Below are positions 35,526 through 49,187 of a stretch of 64,000 nt of DNA, in pieces. Under the pieces are notes generated by a model that searched no databases, was not told the origin of the DNA, and worked only from the letters and a program-made list of their open reading frames with translations. The position numbers and the translations under genes were made by a program. The stretch comes from Notamacropus eugenii (Eukaryota > Chordata > Mammalia > Diprotodontia > Macropodidae): contig NC_092877.1 in assembly GCF_028372415.1 (NCBI RefSeq), positions 248,863,010 to 248,927,009 on the forward strand. Reading direction: 5' to 3'. Every line of letters starts with the position of its first letter. Position 1 is the first letter of the stretch.

Positions 35526-35829
35526 TCTTGTACCCTGTATTTCTGAATTATTTCAAAGACTAAACATAATAAAAAGTCAAATGTGCTATTTTAATATCCT
35601 ACAAAAGTTTTAGTATTCATTGGCTTTTATAAGTGGCTTTTTTTATGGTTCAGTGTTTTGCTGTTCTCAATTAATAGCTTCCTAATAGCATTTGTCTTTT
35701 TGTATTCAGCATAACTCAATTACTGATGAATTACAGCCATTCTTAAATTTATAATGTTTCCCCATAGAAGCCTGTAAAATAAAATGTGTAGATAAAAGAT
35801 GAAAAAAAAAAAAAAGAATCAGTTCCCTT

Positions 35830-36352
35830 TCCTAAAAGCAGTCTCCTATTTACTGAATCATTAATATTCCTAATACAACATCCAAATATTTGTTTTTTTA
35901 ATGTGTTTAGCTTATAAGTATCTATTTACATTCATTTCATTCCCAGCACCTTCTTGCCCATAGAATGTAAACCTTGAAAGTGGGGTCAAATTAATTTCCC
36001 TTTTTTGTATTCTCAGTACCTCAAACAGAACCAACATATTGTACAGATCCCTTACGTAAAATAATGTTTGCTGAATTCATTTTTTTTTTCAATGTCCACT
36101 GAGACAAACTATACCTAAATGAGCATAACTATGTATATGAAACATTGTTTTATTTCTCAAATCTGTGTTTTTCTGTTTCTTCTGTTGACAGGTAAGTGTA
36201 AGGAGGCATCGGGGAACAACCTTGCTAAAATTCACTTGAGAAACTTTGCACGTTTTAAGTCATCAAAGACTTGACAAAGTCATGAATGATATTTACTTTC
36301 TATGCTAGAGTCATGGTACATCTATCCCAAGAACATCAAGCATCATTTGGTT
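35830..36352. other. Unassigned sequence with an L2/MIR 3' end relic
   Basis: About 35945-36090 ('tagaatgtaaaccttgaaag', 'tttttgtattctcagtacct') resembles the L2/MIR 3' end on the plus strand. The rest is unassigned. Confidence 0.45.
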
Positions 36353-36367
36353 AGAAGTTCACCATAG

Positions 36368-36488
36368 AATCATAAGAGACTCATTAATGTTGAACTGTTT
36401 ACATTCTTGCGTGGAAAGATGATATTTGTAACTCATGAGATCTTTCTCAGTATTAGAATAGTTGCAACAAATGGATAGATAGATAGAT

Positions 36489-36530
<42 letters not shown>

Positions 36531-37390
36531 CAGACAGAAAGAAAGACAGACAGAAAGACAGACAGACGATAACACAGCTTAAGTTGAGTATGAAAGAATG
36601 ATGTCTACAAAATAAAATTAAGGAGTGAGATAGGAATGTATTGGGAGAAAAAGAAAGGGAAAAATACAATAGAATAAATTATCTCATAAAAAATCAAGGA
36701 AAAGGTTTTGGAATGGAGCGGAAGAGGGGGAAACTGAGAAGGAGTGAATGGATTTTAATCTCATTGGATTTGGCTTAAGGAGGGAATAAAATACACACCG
36801 AATTGGGTATTGTAACCTACAAGAATATAGAGTGGAAGGGGATGAGAGGGGGTTATGATAGAAGGGAGGGCAGATTGGGGGAGGTGTAGTCAGAAACAAA
36901 CTCTTTGGAAAAGGGACATTGTCAAAGGAGAAAATAAAATAATTAGTGGATGTTATAGGATGGAAGGAAATATGGTTAGTCTTTCACAACATGATTGTTA
37001 TGAAGGTAATGTGCATAAGTACACATATATAATCAATATTTAATTGCTTGGCTTCTCGTTGGGTGTAGGGAGGGAGGGAAGAAGAAGAAAATTTGGAACT
37101 CAAAGTTTTGAAAGCAAATGTTAAAAAAAATGTTTTTACATGCAAGTGGGAAATAAGATATACATAAATTGGAGTAAAGAAATCTGTCTTGCCATTCAAG
37201 AAAGTAAGGGAGAAAGGGATAAGAGAGGGAACATGATAAAGGGGAAGGCAGACTGGAGGAAGGGGAATCAGAATGCAAGCCATCTCAGGGTAAGGGGGAG
37301 GGGAAAGATACAGTGAAAATTTCAACTCCAAATCTTGTGGAAATGAGTATTGAAAGTTAAAAATAAATAAATACAAGTAAATACTAAAAA
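36368..37390 (+). mobile_element. 5'-truncated HAL1-like (half-L1) 3' tail
   Basis: About 1.02 kb flanked by agaagttcaccatag (36353-36367) and agaaagttcaccatag (37391-37406), a near-exact target-site duplication. It begins with sequence homologous to the region just after L1 ORF1 ('gttgaactgtttac', 'gaaagatgatatttgtaact'). A GATA microsatellite and G-rich modules follow, then the L1-type 'ggaactcaaagtttt' block near 37096 and an A-rich tail. No ORF2 sequence is present. Confidence 0.65.
36472..36568. repeat. (GATA)n/(GACA)n microsatellite
   Basis: GATA units followed by GACAGAAA-type units, inside the HAL1-like tail. Confidence 0.95.
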
Positions 37391-37406
37391 AGAAAGTTCA
37401 CCATAG

Positions 37407-38059
37407 CTTTAAAAGTACTTCTGTTACTGATAGGATTAGAGATTTATAATTGTCTTGGCTTTTGGGTTATTTCTGGGTGTTCTCTAATTTTTTAAGCTAA
37501 TGACAGTATTATTGAAGCTTTACTGATTTTGTTATTTTCCCTCTGTATCTCCTAATTAAATCCTGTATATTTACTGTTGTCATTACTATTCAGCCTAATC
37601 TCCGGACAATTTGGCTCAGATATCAGATAGTCAGAAAACCACAAAGGAAAGTTAAAACAAAAATGAAAGAAGAGAATATGCCTCATCAATTCATGAGGGA
37701 AGATTGTTGAGATCTAGATGCACTGAGGTTCAGGGAGAGAAAGACTATTTTAAGGTTACACGGGGCTCTCATATACATTATCCATTTTGATCTTAACTAT
37801 AACTCTATACATTTACTAGTATAATCAGTATCATTTTCTCCCTCTACTTTAAATATGATTACATCAAAGTCCTGTAAAACAGTGTGAAGAACATTGAATT
37901 TGAAGTCAGAAATTCATTCCTTCTCAGCCCTCAGGAAACAGTTTCACTTTGTGGATAGTGATAATTTCATTATTTCTCAGGATCAAAGCATATAACCTAA
38001 TTATAAACAACCAATACCCCAAATTATATACCAATTTATTGGCAAAGTTTCGATTAGAA
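37407..38059. other. Unassigned AT-rich sequence
   Basis: Possible scraps of MIR near 37720-37850 ('cactgaggttcagggagaga'); nothing firmer. Confidence 0.4.
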
Positions 38060-38270
38060 CCATAGGCTCATTTATTTAGAGCTACAAGGAACTTTAGATT
38101 CATTATATCAAATTCCCTCATTTTATTGATATGAAACTGAGAAACACGGGGGCTGCATGGTTTGCACAGGATTACATAGTTAAGAAGATGTGAAATGTAA
38201 ACCATGGCCTTCCTGATTTAAGTTCAGTTCTATATGGTTCTCAGACCACTGACTTTCCACATGATGCTGC
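38060..38270 (-). repeat. Therian CORE-SINE relic (MIR-like)
   Basis: 'ttagagctacaaggaacttt', 'cctcattttattgatatgaa' and 'ggattacatagttaagaag' give the minus-strand order of an old therian SINE. Confidence 0.55.
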
Positions 38271-38589
38271 TTCTTAAATGTATCATCATAATCATCATCA
38301 TTGGTATCATCACAGTTACCATCATTCTTTATATATCTTTGTCATTTTGTTTAATGAAGTCAAAATAGAAACTCTTCTGTGACAAGTAGCTATTTTGGTA
38401 CATTTTATATTTGATATTTTCTATGTGATTGTATAAGTAGAGACAATAACTACTTTCTGAAGTTAAATAAAGTTAATACAGTTTTAGCTTAAGTACCACA
38501 GGTTCATTGAAAGTGTCCTCAATCTAGTTCTAGAAGGACAAGTGGAGATAAAAAATGACCTGCACCTCATCCTTAAACCTTATTGAAAG

Positions 38590-38830
38590 GCATCAGGAGA
38601 TACAGTAGACAGAGCTTTGGGCTTGTTGTTAGGAACTGAATTGAAATCAGCCTAAGAAAGTAACTAAATGATTTTTCTCCTGATTGACAAGTCACAACAC
38701 CCATGTTTGCATCAGTTTTATCAGTTATAAAATAGGGATAATAATGGCACCTAATTCAAAGGAGTTTTATAAGAATCAGAAAAGATAAAGATAGTTTTTA
38801 GAATACTATTTAGAAAATAGTAGTTAAGTG
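38590..38830 (+). repeat. MIR-type SINE relic
   Basis: 'agtagacagagctttgggct' is followed by 'ttttatcagttataaaatag' and 'gggataataatggcacctaa', plus-strand MIR. Confidence 0.6.
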
Positions 38831-39659
38831 CTTATCTCCTTTTGTTGTCTTGTTTGCATATGATCTTGATTTCTTCTATTCTGTATTTATTTCACCTCAA
38901 GTGCTCCTTGGCCAAAATAACCATATTGTTACTTACAATGACCTATAAAGTATCATATAATAACAGAGTGATAGATGGCAAAATTGATTCTAAGTTTTTG
39001 TAGCTTGAGATGAGGAGGTTAAATGAGATTCGATCTCAAAATGGAAGTCAGATAACATTTTCTAAAAATGAGGATGATATAAATATAAATTGAGCAAAAT
39101 GGTTCTTGTTGTGAACAGAAAAGACATAGAAGACATGAAAACATTCTTCATAATACACTTCTGATCTTCTAAAATGTTTTTACTATGGAAGTCAATGTCA
39201 ACAGTTCAGCTGAACATTTTTCTATTAAATAAGGAACTATACTATTTCTAATGATAAAAAAGAGGAAATGAAACAATTCCTTCCGTCAAGGAATTGGTAA
39301 TCTAATTCATTGATAGATCATGAACACTTGCACTATTACATCATATAATGGATGGTAAGAAGTATAAAGGAGAAGACTGTACCAGAATGAAACACTGTAG
39401 AAAGTACGGGGTAAGAAGGGTGAGGGAAGGTTGAAGCTATACTTAGCAAATATCTTTCCTTTTACAGATGGCTGGTAATGAATTTTCTTTGCGTCTTTTA
39501 CACTGACAAGGTGTTTCTAAAAGATGAATCACATATAGGGAATATGACTATTAGAATGTAAATCAGAATGTTTGGTCAATATCTAAAGGGAGACAGATCT
39601 CATAGGATTTTAAAAGCCACCTGAACAATTTTAATGAGGTTTCTATAGACATCCATCTA
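38831..39659. other. Unassigned AT-rich sequence
   Basis: No element or reading frame recognised. Confidence 0.5.
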
Positions 39660-39850
39660 GTTTCAGAGAGGCAAGACAATGGAATGGAAAGAGTGGCAAA
39701 CTTTCTACTAGCTGTGTCACATTTGGCAAGTCTTTTATTCTTTCATAAATTCAAATTCCTCGTCTGTTAAACAGGGAGTGTATTACCCGAACAACCAACT
39801 TCATGAAAATGGAGGATGGTATTTGTGTAAATTTCAAACTGTTTTTTAAA
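39660..39850 (+). repeat. MIR-type SINE relic
   Basis: 'caatggaatggaaagagtgg', 'ctactagctgtgtcacattt' and 'cctcgtctgttaaacaggga' are in plus-strand MIR order. Confidence 0.65.
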
Positions 39851-41702
<1,852 letters not shown>

Positions 41703-41940
41703 AAAGTCTGGCAGGTAGATAGACAGTGTATAGAATGCTAGACATGGAGTCAGGAAGACCTGCGTTCAAATCTGTCCTCAGACAGTTGCTTTCTGTGTGA
41801 CAGTGGGCATGTCACTTTAGATGTTTGCCTCAATTCGCTGGAGAACGAAATAACAAACCATTACAACCCTGTTGCCAAGAAAAAACTCAATGGACAATAT
41901 GATCCATAAGATCATCAAATGCCAGAGAACTGAACAACAG
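41703..41940 (+). repeat. Marsupial tRNA-derived SINE with RTE-like tail
   Basis: A head with pol III box-like order ('agtgtatagaatgctagaca', 'ggagtcaggaagacctgcgt', 'gttcaaatctgtcctca') is followed by a tail 'ttgccaagaaaaaactcaat' and 'ccagagaactgaacaacaga'. That tail is typical of marsupial SINEs mobilised by RTE or L1 elements. Family name uncertain. Confidence 0.7.
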
Positions 41941-42269
41941 ATATGTCCTAGGCACTATACTAAACATTCACGATAAACAGAGCTGCAAAAACAGTCCTTT
42001 CCCTGAAAAGGAGTCAGCAATCTCATAGAAGAAAGAACATGTTCAACAACTTTGTACAAAAAGAATCATATCTTACAAAAACTTCATTAATGTTTTGATG
42101 TGTAAATATAATGTAATAAATTGATAAAAAAAATGACCATAGAGATAAATAGATCACAGTTTTCAATAACTTCTTTGAGGGCAGCCAAAATATTGTCTGT
42201 TTTGTAGATGGGTTTGTCAACCTTTTTTTAATCTTTCAATTAAATCAGAGACCCTTACCCTGTGTTTCT

Positions 42270-42292
42270 GTGAGTGTGTGTGTGTGTGTGTT

Positions 42293-42336
<44 letters not shown>
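42270..42336. repeat. (GT)n(GA)n compound microsatellite
   Basis: The same GT-to-GA architecture as at 40811-40932 but shorter, with one TT interruption. Confidence 0.95.
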
Positions 42337-43789
42337 CTAATCCCTTTGTCAGTTTGGTAAATGTAATAGATCCCTTCTCATAATACTATTAGTTGAAGTC
42401 ATAAAATAAAATATATTGTACTGCAAAGGAAGCCAATTATTTTAAATTATAATCATCAAACATTAATAAAAATAAACAAGTTCATGAACACCAGGGTGAG
42501 GTGATCTAAATGAAATAGAACCTTCATTAGATTCTTCCTCCTATTTACATAAAAGATGTTTGACATAGATAGGTTTTAAGGACAGTTTCTGCATTCGGGT
42601 TAGGATTTTATCATTCTTTAGACTTTATTATTAATCTTTGCAATAAGCATCCTGCCCTTTGGTGTTAGGTGTGCTTGTGGACCCTTAGTAGATGAGACTT
42701 TGCATGTTTAGTTGATGGTTTTTCTACTTGTTAATGAAGAAATTCAAGTTCACCCTTCCAGATAAGTCTGAAAGAAAATGCAACAATACCAAGCATAATA
42801 GGGGTTAAGGCAAAGAACATAAGTTGATCATGCATATATTATGGAAAAGTAGCTATTGCTTGGTACTTTATACTGAAGCTTCCCAAAGTACTCATGAGTA
42901 AAAAGAAAAAGGACCTAGAGAAATAGATTAAAAGAGTTATTTTAAATTTGTATTGCACTTCAAGGCAAGTTTAACTCAAAAAAGGATGCATCTTTCCCCG
43001 GAAAACTTCTGATTTTCTGTGAAAATATGTTAAAAGTTCAATAAATTATATGGAAAATTTAAAGGGATGAGAATATTAACAGTTATTTGATTACTTAATA
43101 AAATTGTGAAGCTATGACTTTTTTTTTACCTTGTTTTGACTGGAGCTTTTCAATGCATGAATTTTTTAGGTTAATGGAATTTTATATTTATTATTTTTTC
43201 ATTATAGGCTTCATTGCAGAAAAATATCCCAAAGCATGATGAGGCATTCCAAGTAATGGGAATATAAATTTTATTTGACATTTATAGGTCACCCATTAAA
43301 ATTATTATTGGTACGTATTATTGTTATATCACATTCATTTCTGACTATATTCTACCCCCTGTCCCCATTTAGTCACCTCTTGTAACAAAGAAAAATCATG
43401 AAAGTGGATAAAGGAAAAGGATTTCAGTAAAAGAAATCACAATTAATTTTGTCTTACAGTGTATATGATATTTCATTCTCCATAATTCTGTACCTCTGAA
43501 AAGAAGACAGGAATGTGATTTTTCACAACTATTTTTCAAGTATTCACATGTTTGCATTATAGTTATGATTATACAGCATTCAGTTTCATTTTGTTTTTCT
43601 ATCCATTTACATTGTTGTAAGTATTATGGATATCATTTCCCTTATTCTGCTTACCAAACTGTGCATAGGCTCACATATGTCTCCAATGAATAAATTTCCT
43701 TTAAAAACATTTATGTTTTAAAGCTTTTGAATCCATTATAGTATGTATTGTGCATATTGTTAGGGACTTATTAACTTTTTAAACTTGGT
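42337..43789. other. Unassigned AT-rich sequence
   Basis: No element or gene recognised. Confidence 0.5.
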
Positions 43790-43985
43790 TGCTGTCCTTA
43801 GTCTTTGAAGGACCAAAATGACATCTCCATGATAAAGTGAAATTTCAGTTTGTCTGATTGTGTATGATCAGACCAATACGTGCTCAGAATGCTCTACCAC
43901 AGGTTGGGCACAGATAGTCCGTGGGAATATTTGGGGTGCATATTTTAAACTTCTTAGTAGCTGTCCCTAGTAGGTAGGATAACTT
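43790..43985 (+). repeat. Marsupial-type interspersed repeat, family uncertain
   Basis: 'cttagtctttgaaggaccaa', 'atgacatctccatga', 'gatcagaccaatacgtgctc' and 'agaatgctctaccacaggtt' occur in the same order as a dispersed repeat I associate with marsupial genomes, possibly RTE-derived. No coding trace. Assigned from memory. Confidence 0.45.
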
Positions 43986-45984
43986 GTATTTGGACAAAAT
44001 ATCAGTCGTGTTCTTTCTTGATATCTATTGATATCTATCTCTTTAACCATATGCCATCATATTCTCTTTTGGCAGAGTTAATTTTGATGTCTTAAAGAAT
44101 AGGGTTCAATATATGAAGATTCTTACTATGCTATGTAGATAGAAAGTCTTGCTTCTTTTGTAGAAGAGTAGTTTTGGGGCACCATTACAGTTAAAATTGA
44201 TTTCACAGACTTATGTGTTTAAGGAGAACTTTCCTTTTTCAGTATTTTATCTTTTTGTTTGGCAAGTAATGGGATTTATGTTATGTTGTTATCACAATAT
44301 TTGAGAATTGGCATCAGGCTAAATCAACAAATTTTGACTTTGAAGTAGTATCTAATAATCTGAAATTAATCAAACATATCAATCATAGAACAAGGGTCGT
44401 CTATCTTACTATTATTCACTTTCCAAAGACAATTCTCCCAATCAGCCTGAAGTCAGCAGGATAATAATTTTTGTCAAAGCTGACTGGAGCACTTGATTCA
44501 TTTTAGTGTCTTGGTACAGAATTTGAATATAAAATGTCCTTCAGTTTAACAGCATTACATGATTTAAAGTGTTGCAGCAGAATTTAATTTTGCAAAGAAA
44601 TGAAGAAATGAAATATTCTAGAGTGAAAGAAGCATTTATTTCAGTGAAGAACTGGATCAGCAAAATGATACTTTAAAAATCTTGAATGAAGAAAATCTTG
44701 TCAGACCAAATGAACCATTATTTATTAGTAGATGTCCTCTAATGAGACTTAGTTTCCCATATCATAATTCATTCTGAACAGAAACAACGTGTTCAATACC
44801 TCTAACTTTTAGGGGATGGTGGAAAGGAATGATTGCTTTCCATCCATAAAGATAGATGTAGTTCTATGCTGCAGTAACTCCAAGTCTTTTATTTATTGGG
44901 GGCATGGCTATAAGTAGAATAAGGGCTTGGAATGAGAAAAAAAAAAAAACTTGTAAAACTCAATAATGGTCATATTTCTTTTTGTCATGTCCTCACCTCC
45001 ATCTGCTTTGTAATAAAAATTTTTCAAGGACTATGATCAGATAGATGTCTTGGAGATGTAGTTTGGTGTCATGTAGAAGGCACCACCCATTGCTTTCTTT
45101 TAGCTTAACTATGTTCTCAAAAACTGTAACAATCATAACCATAACCACAAACACCATAACAACAAAAATAGACTACTACTACTACCACCACCATCACCAT
45201 GACTCTTACTCTTCCATAACTTTATAAGATTTTCGTCCAGTGTCAAATCCCAAGTAATTCTTTAACTGCACTTGTAAACAGGGCTATGAGATTCATAACT
45301 AGAAATCTGCATTATAATTGAAGATGTAAGATATCATGGGATGATAGCATGATTGTTTAGAACTAGACAAAGTTTCTCTTTGTCTTTCACACTGATATAT
45401 AGTTAGGACATCTATATATCTATATTTTAGCTATACTTGATAAACTATGTAATATTATGAAGATTGAAGAAACAAACGGAAGAGGTACACTGCAAAATAT
45501 ACTCTTTCACCAAAATATAACAAACCTTCCAAGATCTACTGCCTTATTTGTCACTGAAGAATCTATTTCTCATGCAGAGTATTTGACAAGATTGAGAATC
45601 TGCACCAGGAAGGGTCACTAATAGGGCACTTTTCTAGCGGGTGAAACCTCTAGGTAAAGGCTGGTAATACTTTAAAAATAATTTAAATGTTCAATAATCA
45701 AAAGAATCTATGATCTCTCTTATTAATTTGGCTATCCCCCTCAGGGATTCAGATCACATCTCATTGAGACTGGATAATCTTGTGAAATTTTATTAATATT
45801 TTCCAGTAAATTAACAATATTTACATCCTAAAGTTGGTGGCCTTGATTTTCTCCAGAACCATCACTCTGATGTACATTTGCAACATAGAGAATTTCAAAG
45901 GATTTGCTGGTTCTCCCATGCTGGAAAGACTTTGAATATGGACCCCAAAACAAATAGAGACTGATTTCTAATAACAATTTTTAA
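43986..45984. other. Unassigned AT-rich sequence
   Basis: Holds an A-run at 44937-44950 and a small ACT/ACC triplet run at 45172-45200. No gene recognised. Confidence 0.5.
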
Positions 45985-47371
45985 TAACAATGGATGCTAT
46001 ATTTTATCAAAGGTTTTTTTGGTATCTATTGAGATAATCACGTGATCTCTGTTAGTTTTACTCTTGATATGATCAATTATTTTAATAGCTTTCCAAATAT
46101 TGAACAAGCCTGCATTCCTGGTATAAATTCCACTTGCTCATTGATAAATAAATGATAAATTGGCATGACAAATTGCTGTAATCTCTTTGTTAATTATTTT
46201 AATTTTTGCATCAATATTCATTAGAGGAATTGGTTTATAATTCTCTTTCTCTATTTTTTTTTCTGGCTTAGATATGAGCACCATATTTATGTCATAAAAG
46301 GAATTTGGTGGAACCACTACTTTGCCTATTTTTCAAATAGTTTATATTATTTAAATCAATCGTTCTTTAAATGTTTGGCACAATTCACTTGTAATTCCAT
46401 CTGGCCTTGGAGATATTTTCATAGGGAGTTTATTGATGACTTCTTCATTTTTTAATCTAAAATAGGATTATTTATGTATTTTATTTCCTTTTTTGTTAGT
46501 CTGGGCAATTTGTATTTTTGTAAATATTCATCCATTTCACTAATATTGCTAGATTTATTTGCACAAGGTTAGACAAATAAAGTTCTTAATTATTGTTTTA
46601 ATTTCCTCTTCTTTGGTGGTGATTTTAGCTTTTTAACTTGTGGTACTGGTAATTTGGTTTTCTTCTTTTTTCTTTTAATCAAATTAACCAAACTTTTATC
46701 TGTCATATAGTCATTTTCCCATAAAATCGTCTCAATTTTATTTACTAGTTCAATAATTTTCTTACTTAATCTCTCTTTTGATTTTAAAAATTCTAATTTA
46801 GTATTTGATTTGAGATTTAATTTTTTTAGTTTCTTTTTTTTTAGTTGCATACCCAAGTAATTGATCTCCTCTTTATCTTATTCATGCAAGCATCTCGAGA
46901 TGTAAAATTTTACCTAAAACCTGCTTTTAGCTACATCCTGTAAGTTTTGTTGTTATGTTACATTACTTTCATTCCCTTTATGAAATTATTGTTTCTGTGA
47001 TTTGTTATTTGACCCATTCTTTTTTTAGAATTAAATCATTTACTTTCCAATTAGGTTCTAGCCTGTCTTTCCGTAGCCCATTTATATATGCCACATTTTT
47101 ATTGTATCATGATCTGAAAAAGATGTATTTAATATTTCTGTCTTTCTTCATGTAATTGTGAGGATTTTTATGCCCTAACACATAGTCAAGTTCTTGTGTA
47201 GATATCAGGTACCATTGAGAAAAAGGGTATATTACTTTCTATCCCTTTTCAGTTTTCTCCCGAGGTCTATCATATCAAAGTTTTCTGAAATTTCATTTGA
47301 CCCCTTATTTTTTTTTGTTTTTGCTTTTGTATTTACATTTATCTAGGTCTTAGAAGGACAGGTGGGGTCTC
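45985..47371 (-). mobile_element. Old L1 (L1-C), ORF2 endonuclease-RT part, 3' end missing
   Basis: Homologous on the minus strand to ORF2 of the nearly intact L1, from the RT region (counterpart of 51210) back to the endonuclease domain. The match begins abruptly at about 45985, so about 2.4 kb of 3' sequence is missing. Heavily decayed. A solo LTR interrupts it at 47372, and it continues at 47827. Confidence 0.85.
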
Positions 47372-47826
47372 TGTATTGCTAATGTATTCTTCCTTAATTT
47401 GAAATCTTTCCAACCTATTAATAGGCTCCTGTGCCCTGCTAAGTCACATGGAAGCCTGAGTCATATGAGTCTAAGTCACATGGAACAGGGATGAGCGGAG
47501 CAGGAAGGACGGAACAGGAAGAGGCAGGGCTGAGAATTTAGTCAGAAAGCAATCAGAGTTGTGAAAGAGAGCTGACTAGTGTGAGTGAGAGAGTTTATGA
47601 TTTGTTTAATGAAGGTAGTTTGTTGGAAATTTAACAGAGGGAATGCTTAGAGATGGTATTGTCATTGTCATTGTAATTGTGTATGGATTTCTTCATTACT
47701 ATGAGGGATTTGACTCTCTAGAGTCTGAATAAATGTTTTGATTCTGTCTTCCATGTGAAGTCTGTTGTACTTCGGGATTCAGAATTGTGCCAGCATATTC
47801 ATGGTCAGTGTAGGCTCTGTGAATAT
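47372..47826 (+). mobile_element. Solo LTR inserted in the old L1 (fossil)
   Basis: About 455 bp between the L1 segments '...cttagaaggacaggtggggt' and 'cagtcccccatgagtatag', which are contiguous in intact L1s. It has a GA-rich middle with repeated 'gagtcacatgga'-like units. A 'gactctctagagtctgaata' block bearing AATAAA lies near the 3' part. No internal genes. Ends are accurate to a few bases. Younger than L1-C. Confidence 0.6.
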
Positions 47827-48787
47827 CAGTCCCCCATGAGTATAGTTTTGCTGTATATTTCTTCCTGTAACTCACTTAACTTCTCTATGATTTTGTTTGC
47901 TATACTACTTAGAGCATACGTATTTAAGGTTGATATTAGGTCATTTCTGTGGTACTATTTAGCAAGATCTATTTTCTTTCCTTATCTCCTTTAATTAGAT
48001 CTGTTTTTGCTTTTGCTTTCTCTGAGATCAGCATTGCTACCTTTGATTTTTTATTTTTCCTTCAGCTGATGCATAATATATTCTACTCCAGTCTTTTACC
48101 TATACTCTGTGTGCATTTCTCTGCTTCAAATGTTTCCTGTAAACAATTTATTGTAGGATTCTAGTTTTTAATCCACTCTGCTATCTGCTTTTGTTTTATG
48201 AGAGATTTCACCTCATTCCCTTTCATAGTTAGTACTACTGTATATTTCCCTCAATTCTATTTTAGCCCCTGTCAAAACTTTTATCTTTCCTTTCACCCTC
48301 TACCCCATCACAACAGAGTTTGCTTCTACCACTACCCTCAATCTCCCCTCCCTTCTATCAGCCCCCCTTTTTTCTCCTTTCCATGCCTACTTCTGCACCA
48401 CACTACATCTACTCCATTTTTCTTTTCCTTTCCCCTTTTTTCTCTTACTTCCTTACAGGCTAAGATTTCTATAGCGAACTAACTGTGTCTGTTCTCCCCT
48501 CTTTCAGATAAAGATGATGAAAATAAAGTTACATAAGACTCAACTCCTCCCTTTGATCCCTCTACTACAGTAAGTCTTTTGTTTCTTAATATAATGTAAT
48601 TTACTCTATTCTGCTTCTTTCTTTTCTTTTCTCCCAGGACAATCCTTTTATTCACACCTCAATTTTATTTTTATATCACCACATCAAAGTCAGCTTACAG
48701 TCATACTCTCTCTATGTATTCCTAATTGACCTAATAGTGATACACTTCTGAAGCCTTACAAATATCGTCTTCCTATATAGGGAAAAG
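47827..48787 (-). mobile_element. Old L1 (L1-C), start of ORF2 and inter-ORF spacer
   Basis: Continues L1-C: endonuclease N-terminal coding region down to about 48270, then the C/T-rich (purine-rich on the minus strand) spacer to 48787. A younger L1 interrupts it, and it resumes at 55752 with the end of ORF1. Confidence 0.85.
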
Positions 48788-49187
48788 ACTTTAAATATTA
48801 TTTTTTTTATTAATTTTTTTATTTTTTTAATGTTTAACAATCACTGCCATACAATTGCGATTTTATCCCTCCCCACCCACCCCCCACTACCTCCCTCCCT
48901 CCCCACGACTGCATACAATTCTGTATAGATTCTACATATACTTTCCTATTGAGTATATTTTCACTATAGTCATGCTATGTAGTCAGACTAAGATAAATGA
49001 AAGAATCCGTATAACAAATCAGAACATGATACACAAACAGATACACATACACAAACATGATCTGCTACATTATGTGAGTGACTTCCATATTTCTCTCTCT
49101 GTGTGTGGAAGGCATTTTGCCTTGAGGTCCACCATTGGGATTTTTTTTTTTTTGCAGAAGTTCTTGTGTTATTACAAAAATCTAAGT

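Larger units (their letters stand above)
32046..35813 (+). pseudogene. MRPL36: MRPL36 processed retrocopy, full length with intact frame
   Basis: A 3,768-bp retroposed mRNA. The 16-bp direct repeats aagaatcagttccctt flank it exactly (32030-32045 and 35814-35829). An AATAAA at 35778-35783 lies about 18 nt before a poly(A) run. It contains a CpG-rich 5' leader, the whole coding sequence and a 3' UTR of about 3.3 kb. That 3' UTR carries its own old repeats (MIR and L2/CR1 relics), which must have been part of the source transcript. Called a pseudogene because of its origin, but the frame is unbroken and it could be a functional retrogene if transcribed. Confidence 0.85.

Noticed and set aside
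36472-36568. Regular short repeats that could suggest a CRISPR-like array
   Set aside because: The units are 4 bp with no spacers, so this is an ordinary microsatellite in a vertebrate genome.
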